A DNA stretch of 64,000 nt. It comes from Petrosia ficiformis (lineage: Eukaryota > Porifera > Demospongiae > Haplosclerida > Petrosiidae). Every line of letters begins with the position of its first letter. Position 1 is the first letter of the stretch. The position numbers were made by a program, and so were the translations under genes. The notes under the pieces are model-generated. The model saw only the letters and a program-made list of their open reading frames with translations, did no database searches and was not told the origin of the DNA. The stretch covers positions 5,979,678 through 6,043,677 of the forward strand of contig OX345646.1 of assembly GCA_947044365.1 (NCBI GenBank), read 5' to 3'. Below are positions 53,778 through 64,000 of this stretch, piece after piece.

Positions 53778-56700
53778 TTATACTATGCGTGTTAGTTCAA
53801 ACATAACATCACTAACAATACTAGTTAATGATGGATCTAGCGAATGTGACATGCTTAATGTAAGAATACGATTACAGTATGGAAGAAAAGATAATCTGTT
53901 GAGAGGTACTCTAGCTAAACAATGAAGAGTAATGGCAGCTCTTCTTAACATTGCTATTGACAAAGAAGAAGGATCATCTGGGTTATTATTATACATGACA
54001 CGAGATCTTGAAACTTGTTCAGAGGATTCTAAACACTCCAATAAAAGAGGAAGACTCATTTTTTGTTGTCCAATCATTCGACTCGCCCCCTCACCTCCCT
54101 GCGCCAAATTTGATAAGAACACTAAAGCAAATTGACGAACAGCTGGTTGTTTCTTTTGACCAACAAATTGCAGCAAGGTGGAATATACTAAATCAAGTCG
54201 AGTTAGCGGGGGTGTGGCAAGTATATAATCAACATTAACTTCCGATATGGACATTTTAGCTAATGCTTCAACGACTAATCTTTGAGGAGATAAAGAGTAA
54301 ACTAGAGCTGAATCAGAGAGAGGATCTGTGGCAACTGAAGAGGGACAGACCAGCCAGTGTAACAAACCATCAACCAATGGATAAGTCACTGCTTCTGCAT
54401 ATAAGGAAAGGTCAAGCTGACCAGATATATTTGCTAGAATTACAAACACATTTTCTCTGAGAATCTCTAAACAATCCCACCACCAATATTCTTGTGTAAT
54501 GGTGGGAGGTAGAATATCTTCAGTAATGTGGCTATTTTGTGATGATGTACCACAATATTTCAGGAGATGAGTGTGATGTAGTCGGAGAATGTGACCAATA
54601 ATTATGAGCAGACCAGGATGTTGAGAGAACTCTATGTCATTACCAGGAATGAAGGATAAACTACGAATAATATTAGAGATAGTTAAACATCTATGTTGTA
54701 AGGCTTCTTGTTGAGGTGAGATATAAACCAGTGGTAGAGTCTCTTTCTTAAAAACTTCGTTTTCTTCAAAATGGTTGTGAGTAGATTGTATGCACTGTTC
54801 ACTAGATGATGGGAAATATTTCTGTATTGGACTACGAGCCATTAGTCGTCTCGGTGTCTTCAAGTGGATGAGTATTCGCTCAGTGAGAGCATCTCTTTTC
54901 ACCAGTTCAGCAAGAGGTGTTTCATCAACACAAGATATCTTGATACGTTTATCAGGTAACGGTTCATTCATTGGATGGGAAGACGGTTGCGGATTCCCTT
55001 TACTATCTATCTCTGAGTAAGTATGAATGTGTGACAAGTGATCACTCTGACCTAATCGAATATCTTGTGCTGACATGTGATATACCAGAGCCTCAATATT
55101 ATTATCATCTGGTGAAGATTGAACATATTTTGGTAGTACATCAAATGGACTATCAAATATGTTATATAAACACTTTGTGAAGTGGTCCACAAGTGTATTA
55201 AGAAGGCTATGATGGTGTTTCAAATAGAAGAAACCAACCGTACGATCATCATGTAGTAGAATAGATAGAGTGTCTAACGCCCAGGTAGCATCAGATCCTA
55301 AACCAGATTTTAATGACATCATTACTCTCCATGGTTCAACATGACCTATTTATAAATATGAAGTTAATATGATAAATACCACCACATCCAAACCACACTA
55401 CAGTATCTACCCCCCTCAGACTACAAGACCAGCCATATTCACTCAAGCAAAACTAAGAGCCAGACTTACCACAATTATCACAATTGAGTTTCCTTCTCTT
55501 AGTATAACTTGGTTCAGTAGACTCAACAGGTATAGAATGTGATCTTATTTCACTAGCTCTGTTATCTGGAGTCTAATTATAAAAATAATAACATTATAAT
55601 AATAAATATGAAAATATCCTGACCTTTGAACTGGTTCTTTCAACTAGTTTGTCTGGTTTATCTTCATTATTACTCGTCTTTACCTGTTCTCGAGTTGAAT
55701 TCGGACCCTGGTCTTGCCATTGAATTTTAATTGGATCTAACCCTTGAGTGTTAGGCTGGGAAGTAGACTGATCAATCATTGAGTTACTACTAACTTGAGA
55801 CGTTGATGTTTGAGAGGATGAAGGAGGAAGAGAAGGAGGAGGAGGAGATGGTTGAACTTGAAACATCATAGATTGTAGATGAGGAGGGAGGGGTGGAGGT
55901 AGTCGTGGTGTTCTCTGATTCCATTGCCATTCTGCGTTATTCATAGTGACATCATCTCTACTACGACTAATCATTCCAGGATAATGAATATAATGACTAT
56001 TCATTCCACCAGGTGGAGGAGGAGGAGGAAGATGTGGTGGAGGAGGATGGGAGCCACCCATATAAGCTTGACGATGCATAAATGAACTCATTTGCATTCG
56101 TCGATAATCATTATAGTCACTGAAAGAATATTGTTGTTGTGGATTATATGAATCCCCCAATGCTGGGTAAGAAGGGCCACTCATTCTATCATCATGTGTA
56201 TAATCCATCCAGTTACCTTGTTGAAAAGGAGAGTATGAAGGAGTGGGTGTGGCTTGTGGAGGATGAGTATTAGAACTTCCAGGAATACCAAGAACTGATT
56301 CAGCCTCTTGAACACTAATATCAGGAAGTGGTTGATTTGTTAATCCATCTAGAGAATTCTGGGATTCTTCTGTAAATAACAGATTATCAGTACTGTTAGT
56401 ACGTTGTTGATCCGGTTGTAATCTGTTAGTTTCATCAACTTCACTGTCGCATGAACTAGTTCTATTTGGGGGATCATTATTGGCTAATGATTCATCATTT
56501 GAGTCATGAATATTATTAGCAGTCGTGTGAACTGGTGAACTCTTCATTTCATAATGACTGATATTATCTTGCAAATTACTATTGGTGAGATGACACTCAT
56601 ACGGTAGTAACATCTTCACATAATATTCTTGAATAATGCGTAGAGATGAGCTACTTGTAGTTGGAGATGTATTGAAAGATCTGAGAACATCTTTCCACAT

Positions 56701-58680
56701 TCTCTTATCCACAACCTAATATTATCATGATTATAATAATACTATTAATATTAATATTAAAATAACTAACATGTCTGAAGCCACCCAACTGTTGCACGGT
56801 AGTGAAAGTCTTGTATAAATCTAATTGACTTTTACTTATTGTGGGAACCCGTAGTAGAGGAATACCTAATAAGGAGTAAAAGTAGTGGTTACCATAGTTA
56901 CCATATAGGAATGTACTTGTAGCCCTGTCACAACCACACAGGGTGTGTCATAGTGTTAACACAGCATAAGATAAACACACCCATATTACTCACCTTCTCT
57001 TTCAAGGTATTTAAATAAGGAATCCAGAAAATCTTTTCTACCTGGCTCATCAGATAACATGTACTGACTTGTTACTGACTAACATACAAAAGACACATAA
57101 ACATGGGCATTAATTAGAATTAATGACTCACAGAATGATTTCTGTCAACTGGTGACATTGGAAATGGAGTTCTGAGCTGTTAAAAGGAAAAAGAGAAATA
57201 ATTATAAACAATATTAACAATTTAATTTACTACGAACCTTTCTATTACGAGGACTACAAACTCCAACAGATGAGCTTGGTGAGCATGATTCATTAACGGG
57301 TGAGCTTTTGTTATTTTCTCCATTGCTGGATTCCTTCAATCCTAATATAGCCTCAACTTCAAATGGACTGCTCTGCGATCGATTTGCTATCTGTTTAGTT
57401 TCAGATTCTTTAGGTGTTATACTATCTTGTTCAACAGTATTAGATATACTGGGTGATAAGGTATCAGTCCCTACCATTCCAGTTGACATGTGATGAGATG
57501 TTGTGGATCCAGGAGTAGGCACCATATTAGGAGTGACTGGAGATGTACGGTCTCTGGTATCTGTTCCTCCCACTCCAAGATAAGGAGATGAATTCAACTG
57601 ATAACTTTTATCATTGTAAGGTTGTGTTGTTGATAGCAGAACATCTTTGAGATTAGAAACTGATGACTCTTTGTTAATTCCAGGAGAATTACGAGATACA
57701 GATGATGATGATGGATGATTAGGATCATGATGAATCATTTCCTATGAAATTAATAATATATAAATTCTATCTTTTGAAGGAATAACTACATACCTGACTA
57801 GACCAACCTCCTCGAGGTCCTGGACTGCCTCTATCTCCTCCATCTCCCAACATCATAGACTGATGTTGCCTTTTCCACAAGTCATTAGGTATCCCATAAT
57901 TTACTGTAGACTCAGCATATCCATCTGTCACCATATTACTAAACTGACGAGGATGAACACCATATGATGGATATGGCTGACCAGGAGGTACAAACCCAGG
58001 ATAAACTCCTCCACCCATTGAATTGGGATCAGGATAAACTCTATTATATAAGTGTTCCTGTAGAGAAAATGAGAGCTCATTACTTTAAGTGGCTTTTTTA
58101 AGTGTCATAGACCACTGTTAAAAATATTCATTAGCAAAACACTTACCATATATGGTAATAGTTCAGCAAAAACAAAGTATTTTAGGTATTACACTATGTC
58201 TATACAATACAGTAGTATAAAATATAACCAATATGGCGGGAAATTACAAACTGCAAGGGCAACTCCCTATCTTGTAGCACACACACACATATATACAAAG
58301 AATAAAGACAGATATTTATATTAATAATAGAGACACGCTAATTGCAACATAATATACTAAAATATCGCTTTATTACACTCGTTGCTAACCTGTCCTTGGA
58401 AAGGATATTCGGGTTTATTCATCATATTTTTAGGTCCTGTGTAAGCTTGTGGAAGTAATACAGGGTTCCAACCATGTCCATACATCATGTCTTGAGGAAT
58501 ACCTGCCCCTGGCTTACCACTAAACGGTATAGGAAGTCTTTGAATAGTAGACATTCCACCATATTGAGCTCCTTCTGGCATCTTTGGACCATAATAACTT
58601 AAATAAGGATGTCTGACAGGACTACGAGAAGCTTCAGGTATACCACGCATTGCGTGATTTTCAGCAAACTGAGGATACAT
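53778..58680 (-). CDS. ARID1A: ARID1/BAF250 subunit of the SWI/SNF (BAF) complex
   Basis: The large DNA-binding scaffold subunit of canonical BAF chromatin remodellers. The N-terminal third is low-complexity and rich in Pro, Gly, Tyr, Ser and Met, as usual for the family. The ARID domain (exons from about 57170 to 56620) reads GRKDFLDSLFKYLEREGIPL, then KSQLDLYKTFTTVQQLGGFR, KRMWKDVLRSF and IIQEYYVKMLLPYE. A Pro-rich stretch follows. The BAF250_C region opens KRRKLNCDN, then HVEPWRVMMSLKSGL and ATWALDTLSILLHDD, strikingly close to ARID1A/B, and runs as a helical repeat domain to the stop at 53778. The order ARID then BAF250_C rules out ARID2. One gene probably stands for both vertebrate ARID1A and ARID1B. 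Confidence 0.95.
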
Positions 58681-59028
58681 TACTGAGGTGAGGAAGAAAC
58701 CTGTTACATCTCATAACTCGGAACGGTTGTTTAACAAAATGGGTTGAGGTATGCAGACGACACAAACACCAATAGCTGCTTAAAACCTTTTCTTTACAAA
58801 GATCCTTGAAACTCCGAGAATAGTACGAAGAAAGTTCAGTAATGATTGTTAATATTTACAAGTTCCTTACTCACTAATGACGCCATTTTGCCATTGTGGG
58901 AAGATACCGTATTTACTACAACCACGTGTATTCCTAATCATTAGAACAGAAATTATTTCTTTCTCTACTTCTTTTCTTTTATAGAAGTAATTAAAATCAA
59001 GAGACTATAATTATTAATTTTCAAAAGT
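58681..59028 (-). promoter_or_regulatory. ARID1 promoter and 5' leader
   Basis: AAAATGGCGTC near 58880-58889 fits the YY1 consensus and an ATG context, and is followed by a GTGAGTAAGG donor at 58874. An acceptor at 58683-58684 would join this leader to the ARID1 start exon. The joined leader reads ATG GCG TCA TTA TAA, a four-codon upstream frame whose stop overlaps the ARID1 ATG. Confidence 0.45.
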
Positions 59029-59702
59029 TCATCTACCAGTTTGTTTAACTTGTTTCGGCATCTTGCTTTTTCCACCTTTCATTTGCTTTGTTTGAGTAGC
59101 CTTTTGTTGAGCCTGTTAAATATATATGTACAAATTACTCAATATACAAGTATTTTTAATTATAAGCCTACCTTAAATGCTCTCTGTCTCTCTTTTTTCT
59201 CTGCAACCTTGGCTTTAGCAGCACGTAATGCTTGTTCTCTCTGAGCCTTGCGCACTTCAGGTTTTTGATTTCTTTTCATCAATATTTCCTGTAGACTGGC
59301 TCCCTGAATAGCTCGAGTGTGTTTTACAGTACGTCTAGTACGCCTCTTCACAGTTTCTTCAACAGTACCTTTTTTGTGTTTTCTCCTATATAATACAGTC
59401 CAACATGTTTTGCGAGGATTACGTTTCATATTGTATGAATGCTCACATTTTCCATTGAGGAAATTGAAAACCTACATTATAATAATGAGACAATACAACA
59501 TTAAAAACATGAACACATTTACACATACCTTCCCATCAATTCTTACATATCTTTTTCCATGTCCTGGTAGAATTTTATATCCACTGAAATTACACAATTC
59601 TAACCTGAATTAATTAAAATACAACCTTGTCAACCTCACAAATCACATTATAAAGTGTGAAAGATACAAATAAAAAAGGATTAGAGAGGATCCTTACTTC
59701 AT
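59029..59702 (-). CDS. RPL24: 60S ribosomal protein L24 (eL24)
   Basis: Starts at 59702 with a five-base first coding exon (ATGAA), completed as [20 protein letters not shown]. Then come [54 protein letters not shown] and [16 protein letters not shown], with a basic C-terminal tail ending KQVKQTGR. About 154 aa, normal for eL24. Head to head with CCDC28 with 71 bp between starts. Confidence 0.96.
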
Positions 59703-59773
59703 GCTGTTCACCACTGCACCGCGTACCGTGTTGCAATATCTATTACGTCACAGCGTCACACCTATTAATAATA
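59703..59773. promoter_or_regulatory. 71-bp bidirectional promoter, RPL24 / CCDC28
   Basis: Contains TTACGTCA (an ATF/CREB-type CRE) followed by a GCGTCAC half site (about 59740-59760), and nothing else recognisable. Confidence 0.5.
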
Positions 59774-60435
59774 ATGGCTAATGATCCTTCTAAGGGGAGT
59801 AGGACTCCCACAAAATCAAGAGCATCCCTTCTTAAACACAAGACGAGATCCCCAGGAGAAAGCGTGAGAGAATCAGAAAAATCTCTTCAAAAACTTCTCG
59901 AAGATTTCGAAGATGGAAAACTGAATGCTTTTGGTAAATCAACTAGTGCTAACTGATACATGAATGTATAACAAATTATGTATTATAATTAGTATTGAGG
60001 GGGGAGTTGTTCTTACCCCATTGATATGTTATCTTATAGGTAATTCAGATATGTTACGGAAATTGAATGAAATACGTGAGATACAGGAGAAATTAACACT
60101 ACGACATTTTGAAATAGATCAAATGAGAATTCGACATGATAGGTTCTGATCCTTATTTAATTTCCTCCAATGATTTCCTTTTCTTCATAGTTCAACTGAA
60201 GGATATAAAGATGAAGCATCACTACATGAACTTACACAAACAGTAAGTTCCTTTCCATCATTTGAATTTAATTAATCAAAATATTATTTTTTTTTACAGT
60301 TGGAGAAGCTTGGTGCAAAGATGTATCCTTTTAAATTACTTTTAATATTTCTATAAGGATTCATCGATTTATAGCCTTGACTAATACATTGATAGACAAT
60401 CTCTTCACTCAACAGTTAATGATGGAGAAATGTAG
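59774..60435 (+). CDS. CCDC28B: CCDC28-family coiled-coil protein
   Basis: A small protein of the CCDC28A/B family; CCDC28B is linked to cilia and Bardet-Biedl biology. Exons 59774-59933, 60040-60142, 60191-60242, 60300-60322 and 60396-60435 total 378 nt, giving 125 aa and a stop. The N-terminal 30 residues are basic and Ser-rich. The conserved core reads SLQKLLEDFEDGKLNAFG, then LNEIREIQEKLTLRHFEID, and after a linker TLEKLGAKIQSLHSTV, matching the family helices in order and spacing. The last junction uses a probable U12-type intron; ordinary acceptors either break the frame or the family alignment. The single copy stands for both CCDC28A and B. Confidence 0.85.
60323..60395 (+). other. Probable U12-type (minor) intron in CCDC28
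   Basis: The 73-bp intron begins GTATCCTTTT, an exact minor-class 5' splice site. It contains CCTTGAC (60375-60381), a U12 branch-site match, 14 nt before the terminal AG. No polypyrimidine tract precedes the AG. Confidence 0.75.
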
Positions 60436-60940
60436 AAATCATTTTTATAACATTTCAAACTTGTACATAACAATTATTATCGATTGTTAATATTTATTAT
60501 ACTAATTATATTATTGTCATGTTAAAAGTTTTATGAACAAACACTAAATAGCAGGTATACAACCAAATGGATGACACTCGTATCTAGTAATCAGTTTATT
60601 ACAGGAAGAGTTGTGTGATGAAACTAAAGACAAGATGGCACAGGTAACAAAATTGATAATAATTATAAATAACCACAACATAAACATACACACACATTAT
60701 ATAGAATGAACAGTTGTTATATATTGTCTTGTATTGGTAGTAATAATAAACAACTGGTTATTCTGTTACATGATTACGTATATATTATGCTATTTATTTA
60801 AACCCCCACCACCTTGGAAATGTTAAGAGTCTCGCTAATAAAGCATGTTTAGAATCTGATAATAATTATTAACAGATACTTCTTTTACACACACCATACC
60901 TGCTATAATAAATGTTATAATACTATTTTTAATTAATTGT
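60436..60940. other. Region after CCDC28, no assigned gene
   Basis: AT-rich sequence. An exon-like segment at 60604-60642 (acceptor TTACAG, donor GTAACA) would read EELCDETKDKMAQ, but no upstream exon joins it in frame. It may be an alternative or fossil exon. Confidence 0.35.
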
Positions 60941-60944
60941 GTAC

Positions 60945-61026
60945 GTGTGCGCATGCGTATAATTTAAATTTCTCAAGCAACGACAGATTCGGACAGAAGG
61001 CATGAAGACAAGACGGAGTTAAAGGT
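60945..61026 (+). promoter_or_regulatory. NRF1-like site and probable first exon of a repeat-bearing transcript
   Basis: TGCGCATGCGT at 60948-60958 precedes a short GC-richer stretch ending in AAAG followed by a strong GTAAGTGTG donor at 61025. The arrangement mirrors 16262-16293. Confidence 0.45.
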
Positions 61027-61186
61027 AAGTGTGAATTGAAGAACTATTTGTCAGCAATCCTACAGCCTTTAAATATTAAATACCAGGTCTATAGATTGCT
61101 GGGACTGATGATTGCTTCTTATTGTCATGGAATATATCCGATTATTTATGATATTTATTTCACGTATTTCTTTAGAGCAACAAAAC

Positions 61187-61652
61187 ATGGAGAAGAGGAA
61201 TAAGATTACCGGTACCTTAAAAGACATTGTTTTAGGTAAGTTTTATGTTATTCATACAGCGTGGCAAAGAAATATTGAATTGCTGTACTAATCTAGTATT
61301 GCTAGACCTTGTTATAGTTACTAGTACTGTTATTGTGTAAAGTATTTATATTTCTATATTTTTCGTATTGAGTTTTAGTATTTATTAGCTGTTGGATGTC
61401 AGATTATAAGACAGTAATTTAGTGATATATTTTTAATGCTTTGTGTTTTTAATTACTAATATTTAATAATTGATATTATATTTCTTCTATTTTATATTTC
61501 TTAGGAGTTAACAAGAAATATTCAACTGGTGAGTAAATTTTCAATCGACGATTTATAATAATGTATTACTGTAGAGTTAAATCTCTTTGGAATGTATATT
61601 TCTAAATACTATCTTATTCTTTGTATTGAATTTCAGACACCATGAGCTGTTA
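61187..61652 (+). ncRNA. Possible spliced short-ORF or non-coding transcript
   Basis: Exons 61176-61235, 61505-61528 and the exon starting at 61637 have good donors (GTAAGT, GTGAGT) and acceptors. They read MEKRNKITGTLKDIVLG, VNKKYSTDTMSC and stop, about 29 codons. The last two exons are the founder-like unit of the tandem array downstream. The short product and stop-bearing repeat exons favour a non-coding RNA. Confidence 0.25.
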
Positions 61653-63475
61653 ACGGCAGATTATAGGACAGTAATTTAGGAATGTATTTTCAGAGTAGAT
61701 TTAACCCAATCTACCTGTAATTTAATCTACAGTAAATACCAATATTGAATAATTATTATAATATATATTATCTTTTTATATGCTGAGCTACTTAAAGCGA
61801 AAAGTACAAAAAGATAACTACTTTCAACAGGTGAGTAAATTCCTAATCTACAATGTATAATAATGTATTACTGTACAGTTAAATCTCTTTGGAATGTATT
61901 TTTCTAAATACTATCTTATTCTTTGTATTGAATTTCAGACACCATGAGCTGTTAACGGCAGATTATAGGACAGTAATTTAGGAATATATTTTCAGAGTAG
62001 ATTTAACCCAATATACCTGTAATTTAATCTACAGTAAATACCAATATTGAATAATTATTATAATATATATTATCTTTTTTTTATATATGCCGAGCTGCCA
62101 AAAGAGAAGACTACAAATGGTTACTAATTTCAACAGGTGAGTAAATTCCTAATCTACAATGTATAATAATGTATTACTATACAGTTAAATCTCTTTGGAA
62201 TGTATATTTCTAAATACTATCTTATTCTTTGTATTGAATTTCAGACACCATGAGCTGTTAACGGCAGATTATAGGACAGTAATTTAGGAATGTATTTTCA
62301 GAGTAGATTTAACCCAATATACCTGTAATTTAATCTACAGTAAATATCAATATTGAATAATTATTATAATATATATTATCTTTTTATATGCTGAGCTACT
62401 GAAAGCAAAAAGATAACTACTTTCAAGAAGTGAGTAAATTCTTAATCTACAATGTATAGTAATGTATTACTGTACAGTTAAATCTCTTTGGAATGTATAT
62501 TTCTAAATACTATCTTATTCTTTGTATTGAATTTCAGACACCATGAGCTGTTAACGGCAGATTATAGGACAGTAATTTAGGAATGTATTTTCAGAGTAGA
62601 TTTAACCCAATATACCTGTAATTTAATCTACAGTAAATATCAATATTGAATAATTATATTATCTTTTTTCATATGCTGAGCTACTGAAAGCAAAATGATA
62701 ACTACTTTCAAGAGGTGAGTAAATTCCTAATCTACAATGTATAGTAATGTATTACTGTACCGTTAAATCTCTTTGGAATGTATATTTCTAAATACTATCT
62801 TATTTTTTGTATTGAATTTCAGACACCATGAGCTGTTAACGGCAGATTATAGGACAGTAATTTAGGAATATATTTTCAGAGTAGATTTAACCCAATATGC
62901 CTGTAATTTAATCTACAGTAAATACCAATATTGAATAATTATATTATCTTTTTTCATATGCTGAGCTACCAAAAGAGAAGACTACAAATGGTTACTACTT
63001 TCAAGAGGTGAGTAAATTCTTAATCTACAATGTATAATAATGTATTACTGTAGAGTTAAATCTCTTTGGAATATATATTACTAAATACTATCTTATTCTT
63101 TGTATTGAATTTCAGACACCATGAGCTGTTAACGGCAGATTATAGGACAGTAATTTAGGAATGTATTTTCAGAGTAGATTTAACCCAATATACCTGTAAT
63201 TTAATCTACAGTAAATACCAATATTAAATAATTATTATAATATATATGCTGAGCTACCAAAAGAGAAGACTACAAATGGTTACTATTTTCAACAGGTGAG
63301 TAAATTCTTAATCTACAATGTATAATAATGTATTACTGTACAGTTAAATCTCTTTGAAATACATATATATTTCTAAATATTTATCTTATATTCTTGTATT
63401 GAATTTCAGACACCATGAGCTGTTGATGGACAGTAATTTAGAAATGTATTTTCTTAATACAATTGTACTGTAGTT
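61370..63475 (+). repeat. About 295-bp splice-shaped tandem repeat
   Basis: Seven close copies, with the acceptor exon starting at 61637, 61939, 62245, 62538, 62823, 63116 and 63410, and older copies near 61390 and 63855. Each unit contains a donor-like TTTCAACAG/GTGAGTAAATT (or AAGAAG/AGAGG variants), about 105 bp of intron-like sequence, a TTGTATTGAATTTCAG acceptor, and ACACCATGAGCTGTTAACGG ending in CAG and followed by AGGACAGTAATTTAGG. The CTGTT-AAC-GGCAG segment can fold as a hairpin. The unit is alignable along its length to the 187-bp repeat at 16640-17410. Confidence 0.88.
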
Positions 63476-63578
63476 TAATTCATTTTTATACTTTGTGTTT
63501 GGAAATTCTTATAACAATAATTTTTAGGACAATGTAACAGATTTTTGTATTGAGATTAATAATTTTTAAGCAGCAAAT

Positions 63579-63850
63579 ATGGCACTGACTTGGAGAGTTT
63601 GTAGGAAAACGCTAAACAGAAACTTGTTCAATGGAGATCCATTTCAATTTCTCAGTATTTCAATGAAGTATTTAATATCAACAATGAAGAAGATTTTCAA
63701 ACTAAAGTGTTAGAGTCCAAGAAACCTGTGATTATTGACTTCCATGATCTGATGTGGCCATGTTTAGCCCAATTTTAACTGATATAGTGGATGGGATTTT
63801 TTGGAAATATGGATTTAACTAAAGTGAATATTAATAATAATCAAGAATTT
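63579..63850 (+). pseudogene. TXN2: Degenerate mitochondrial thioredoxin (TXN2-like)
   Basis: An ATG at 63579 opens MALTWRVCRKTLNRN, like a mitochondrial targeting peptide. After a frame change comes FNINNEEDFQTKVLESKKPV, then IIDFH, the TXN2-type lead into the active site. There the WCGPC codons are wrecked: a TGA replaces the Trp codon and one base is missing. A third frame gives FSPILTDIVDG, and a fourth piece gives MDLTKVNINNNQEFEF, as in the next thioredoxin strand. Multiple frameshifts and a destroyed CXXC motif mean no functional enzyme. It is embedded between pieces of the 295-bp repeat. Confidence 0.72.
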
Positions 63851-63977
63851 GAATTTCAAACACAATGAGCTGTTGTGATGGCAGATTGCAGGACAGTAAT
63901 TTAATGATATAAATTATTTTCGTGCAACTGTATTTTATGTTATTCTTCATTGATACATCGTGGCATAGAAATACTAA

Positions 63978-64000
63978 TATGTTTCCAAAGTGGTTTTGAT
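63978..64000 (+). repeat. Start of a third 181-bp satellite array
   Basis: The last bases (ATGTTTCCAAAGTGGTTTTG and onward) equal the landmark of the satellite at 17915-19655 in the same orientation. The window ends inside the first unit. Confidence 0.7.

Noticed and set aside
60323..60357. A 35-bp ordinary intron in CCDC28
   Set aside because: It is shorter than other introns here, lacks a usable branch site, and gives a tail that does not match the family, unlike the U12-type solution.

Overview
The window is eukaryotic and animal. Genes are split by many short AT-rich introns (often 50-100 bp), spacers are very small, and the proteins are metazoan: a PDZ-GEF, a CIN85/CD2AP adaptor, ARID1/BAF250, a TAK1-like kinase, SH2D4, HUNK and an importin alpha. 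Compactness, AT richness, abundant microsatellites and a kinase-coiled coil-kelch protein suggest a demosponge, perhaps Amphimedon. That is inference, because no species-specific marker was tested.

Layout. 1-2.6 kb: 5' part of an unrecognised gene (-), diverging from a HUNK-like kinase (+, 2.9-7.6 kb). 8-9.8 kb: ArsB-type transporter (-). 10.3-12.9 kb: kinase-kelch fusion (-), diverging from importin alpha (+, 13.1-15.5 kb). 15.5-19.7 kb: a gene-poor block of tandem repeats behind an NRF1-like site, ending in a 181-bp satellite. 19.8-25 kb: SH2D4 (-) and the three-SH3 adaptor (+), head to head. 25.3-34.1 kb: CDKL kinase (-), RPS16 (-)/MRPL17 (+), a small unknown gene (-)/TauD-type dioxygenase (+), then the 5' half of a PDZ-GEF (+). 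34093-34292: 200 N. 34293-44173 repeats 24212-34092 at a constant offset of 10081 with no difference noticed, and the N run sits exactly at the junction. This is most likely two overlapping contigs placed end to end, not a biological duplication. 44.2-51.3 kb: rest of the PDZ-GEF, with an inverted array of the 181-bp satellite in one intron. 51.4-58.7 kb: TAK1-like kinase (-) and ARID1 (-). 59-60.4 kb: RPL24 (-) head to head with CCDC28 (+), which carries a probable U12-type intron. 60.9-64 kb: an NRF1-like site, a splice-shaped tandem repeat, a mitochondrial thioredoxin pseudogene and the start of another 181-bp satellite array.

The genes do not form one pathway. Two themes stand out. First, six head-to-head gene pairs have only about 57-289 bp between start codons, sharing promoters with NRF1, CRE or CACGTG motifs. 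Second, a modular repeat locus (NRF1-like site, hairpin repeat, 181-bp satellite) occurs at 16-19.7 kb and again at 61-64 kb, with the same module order and diverged units. This is the best candidate here for something undescribed.
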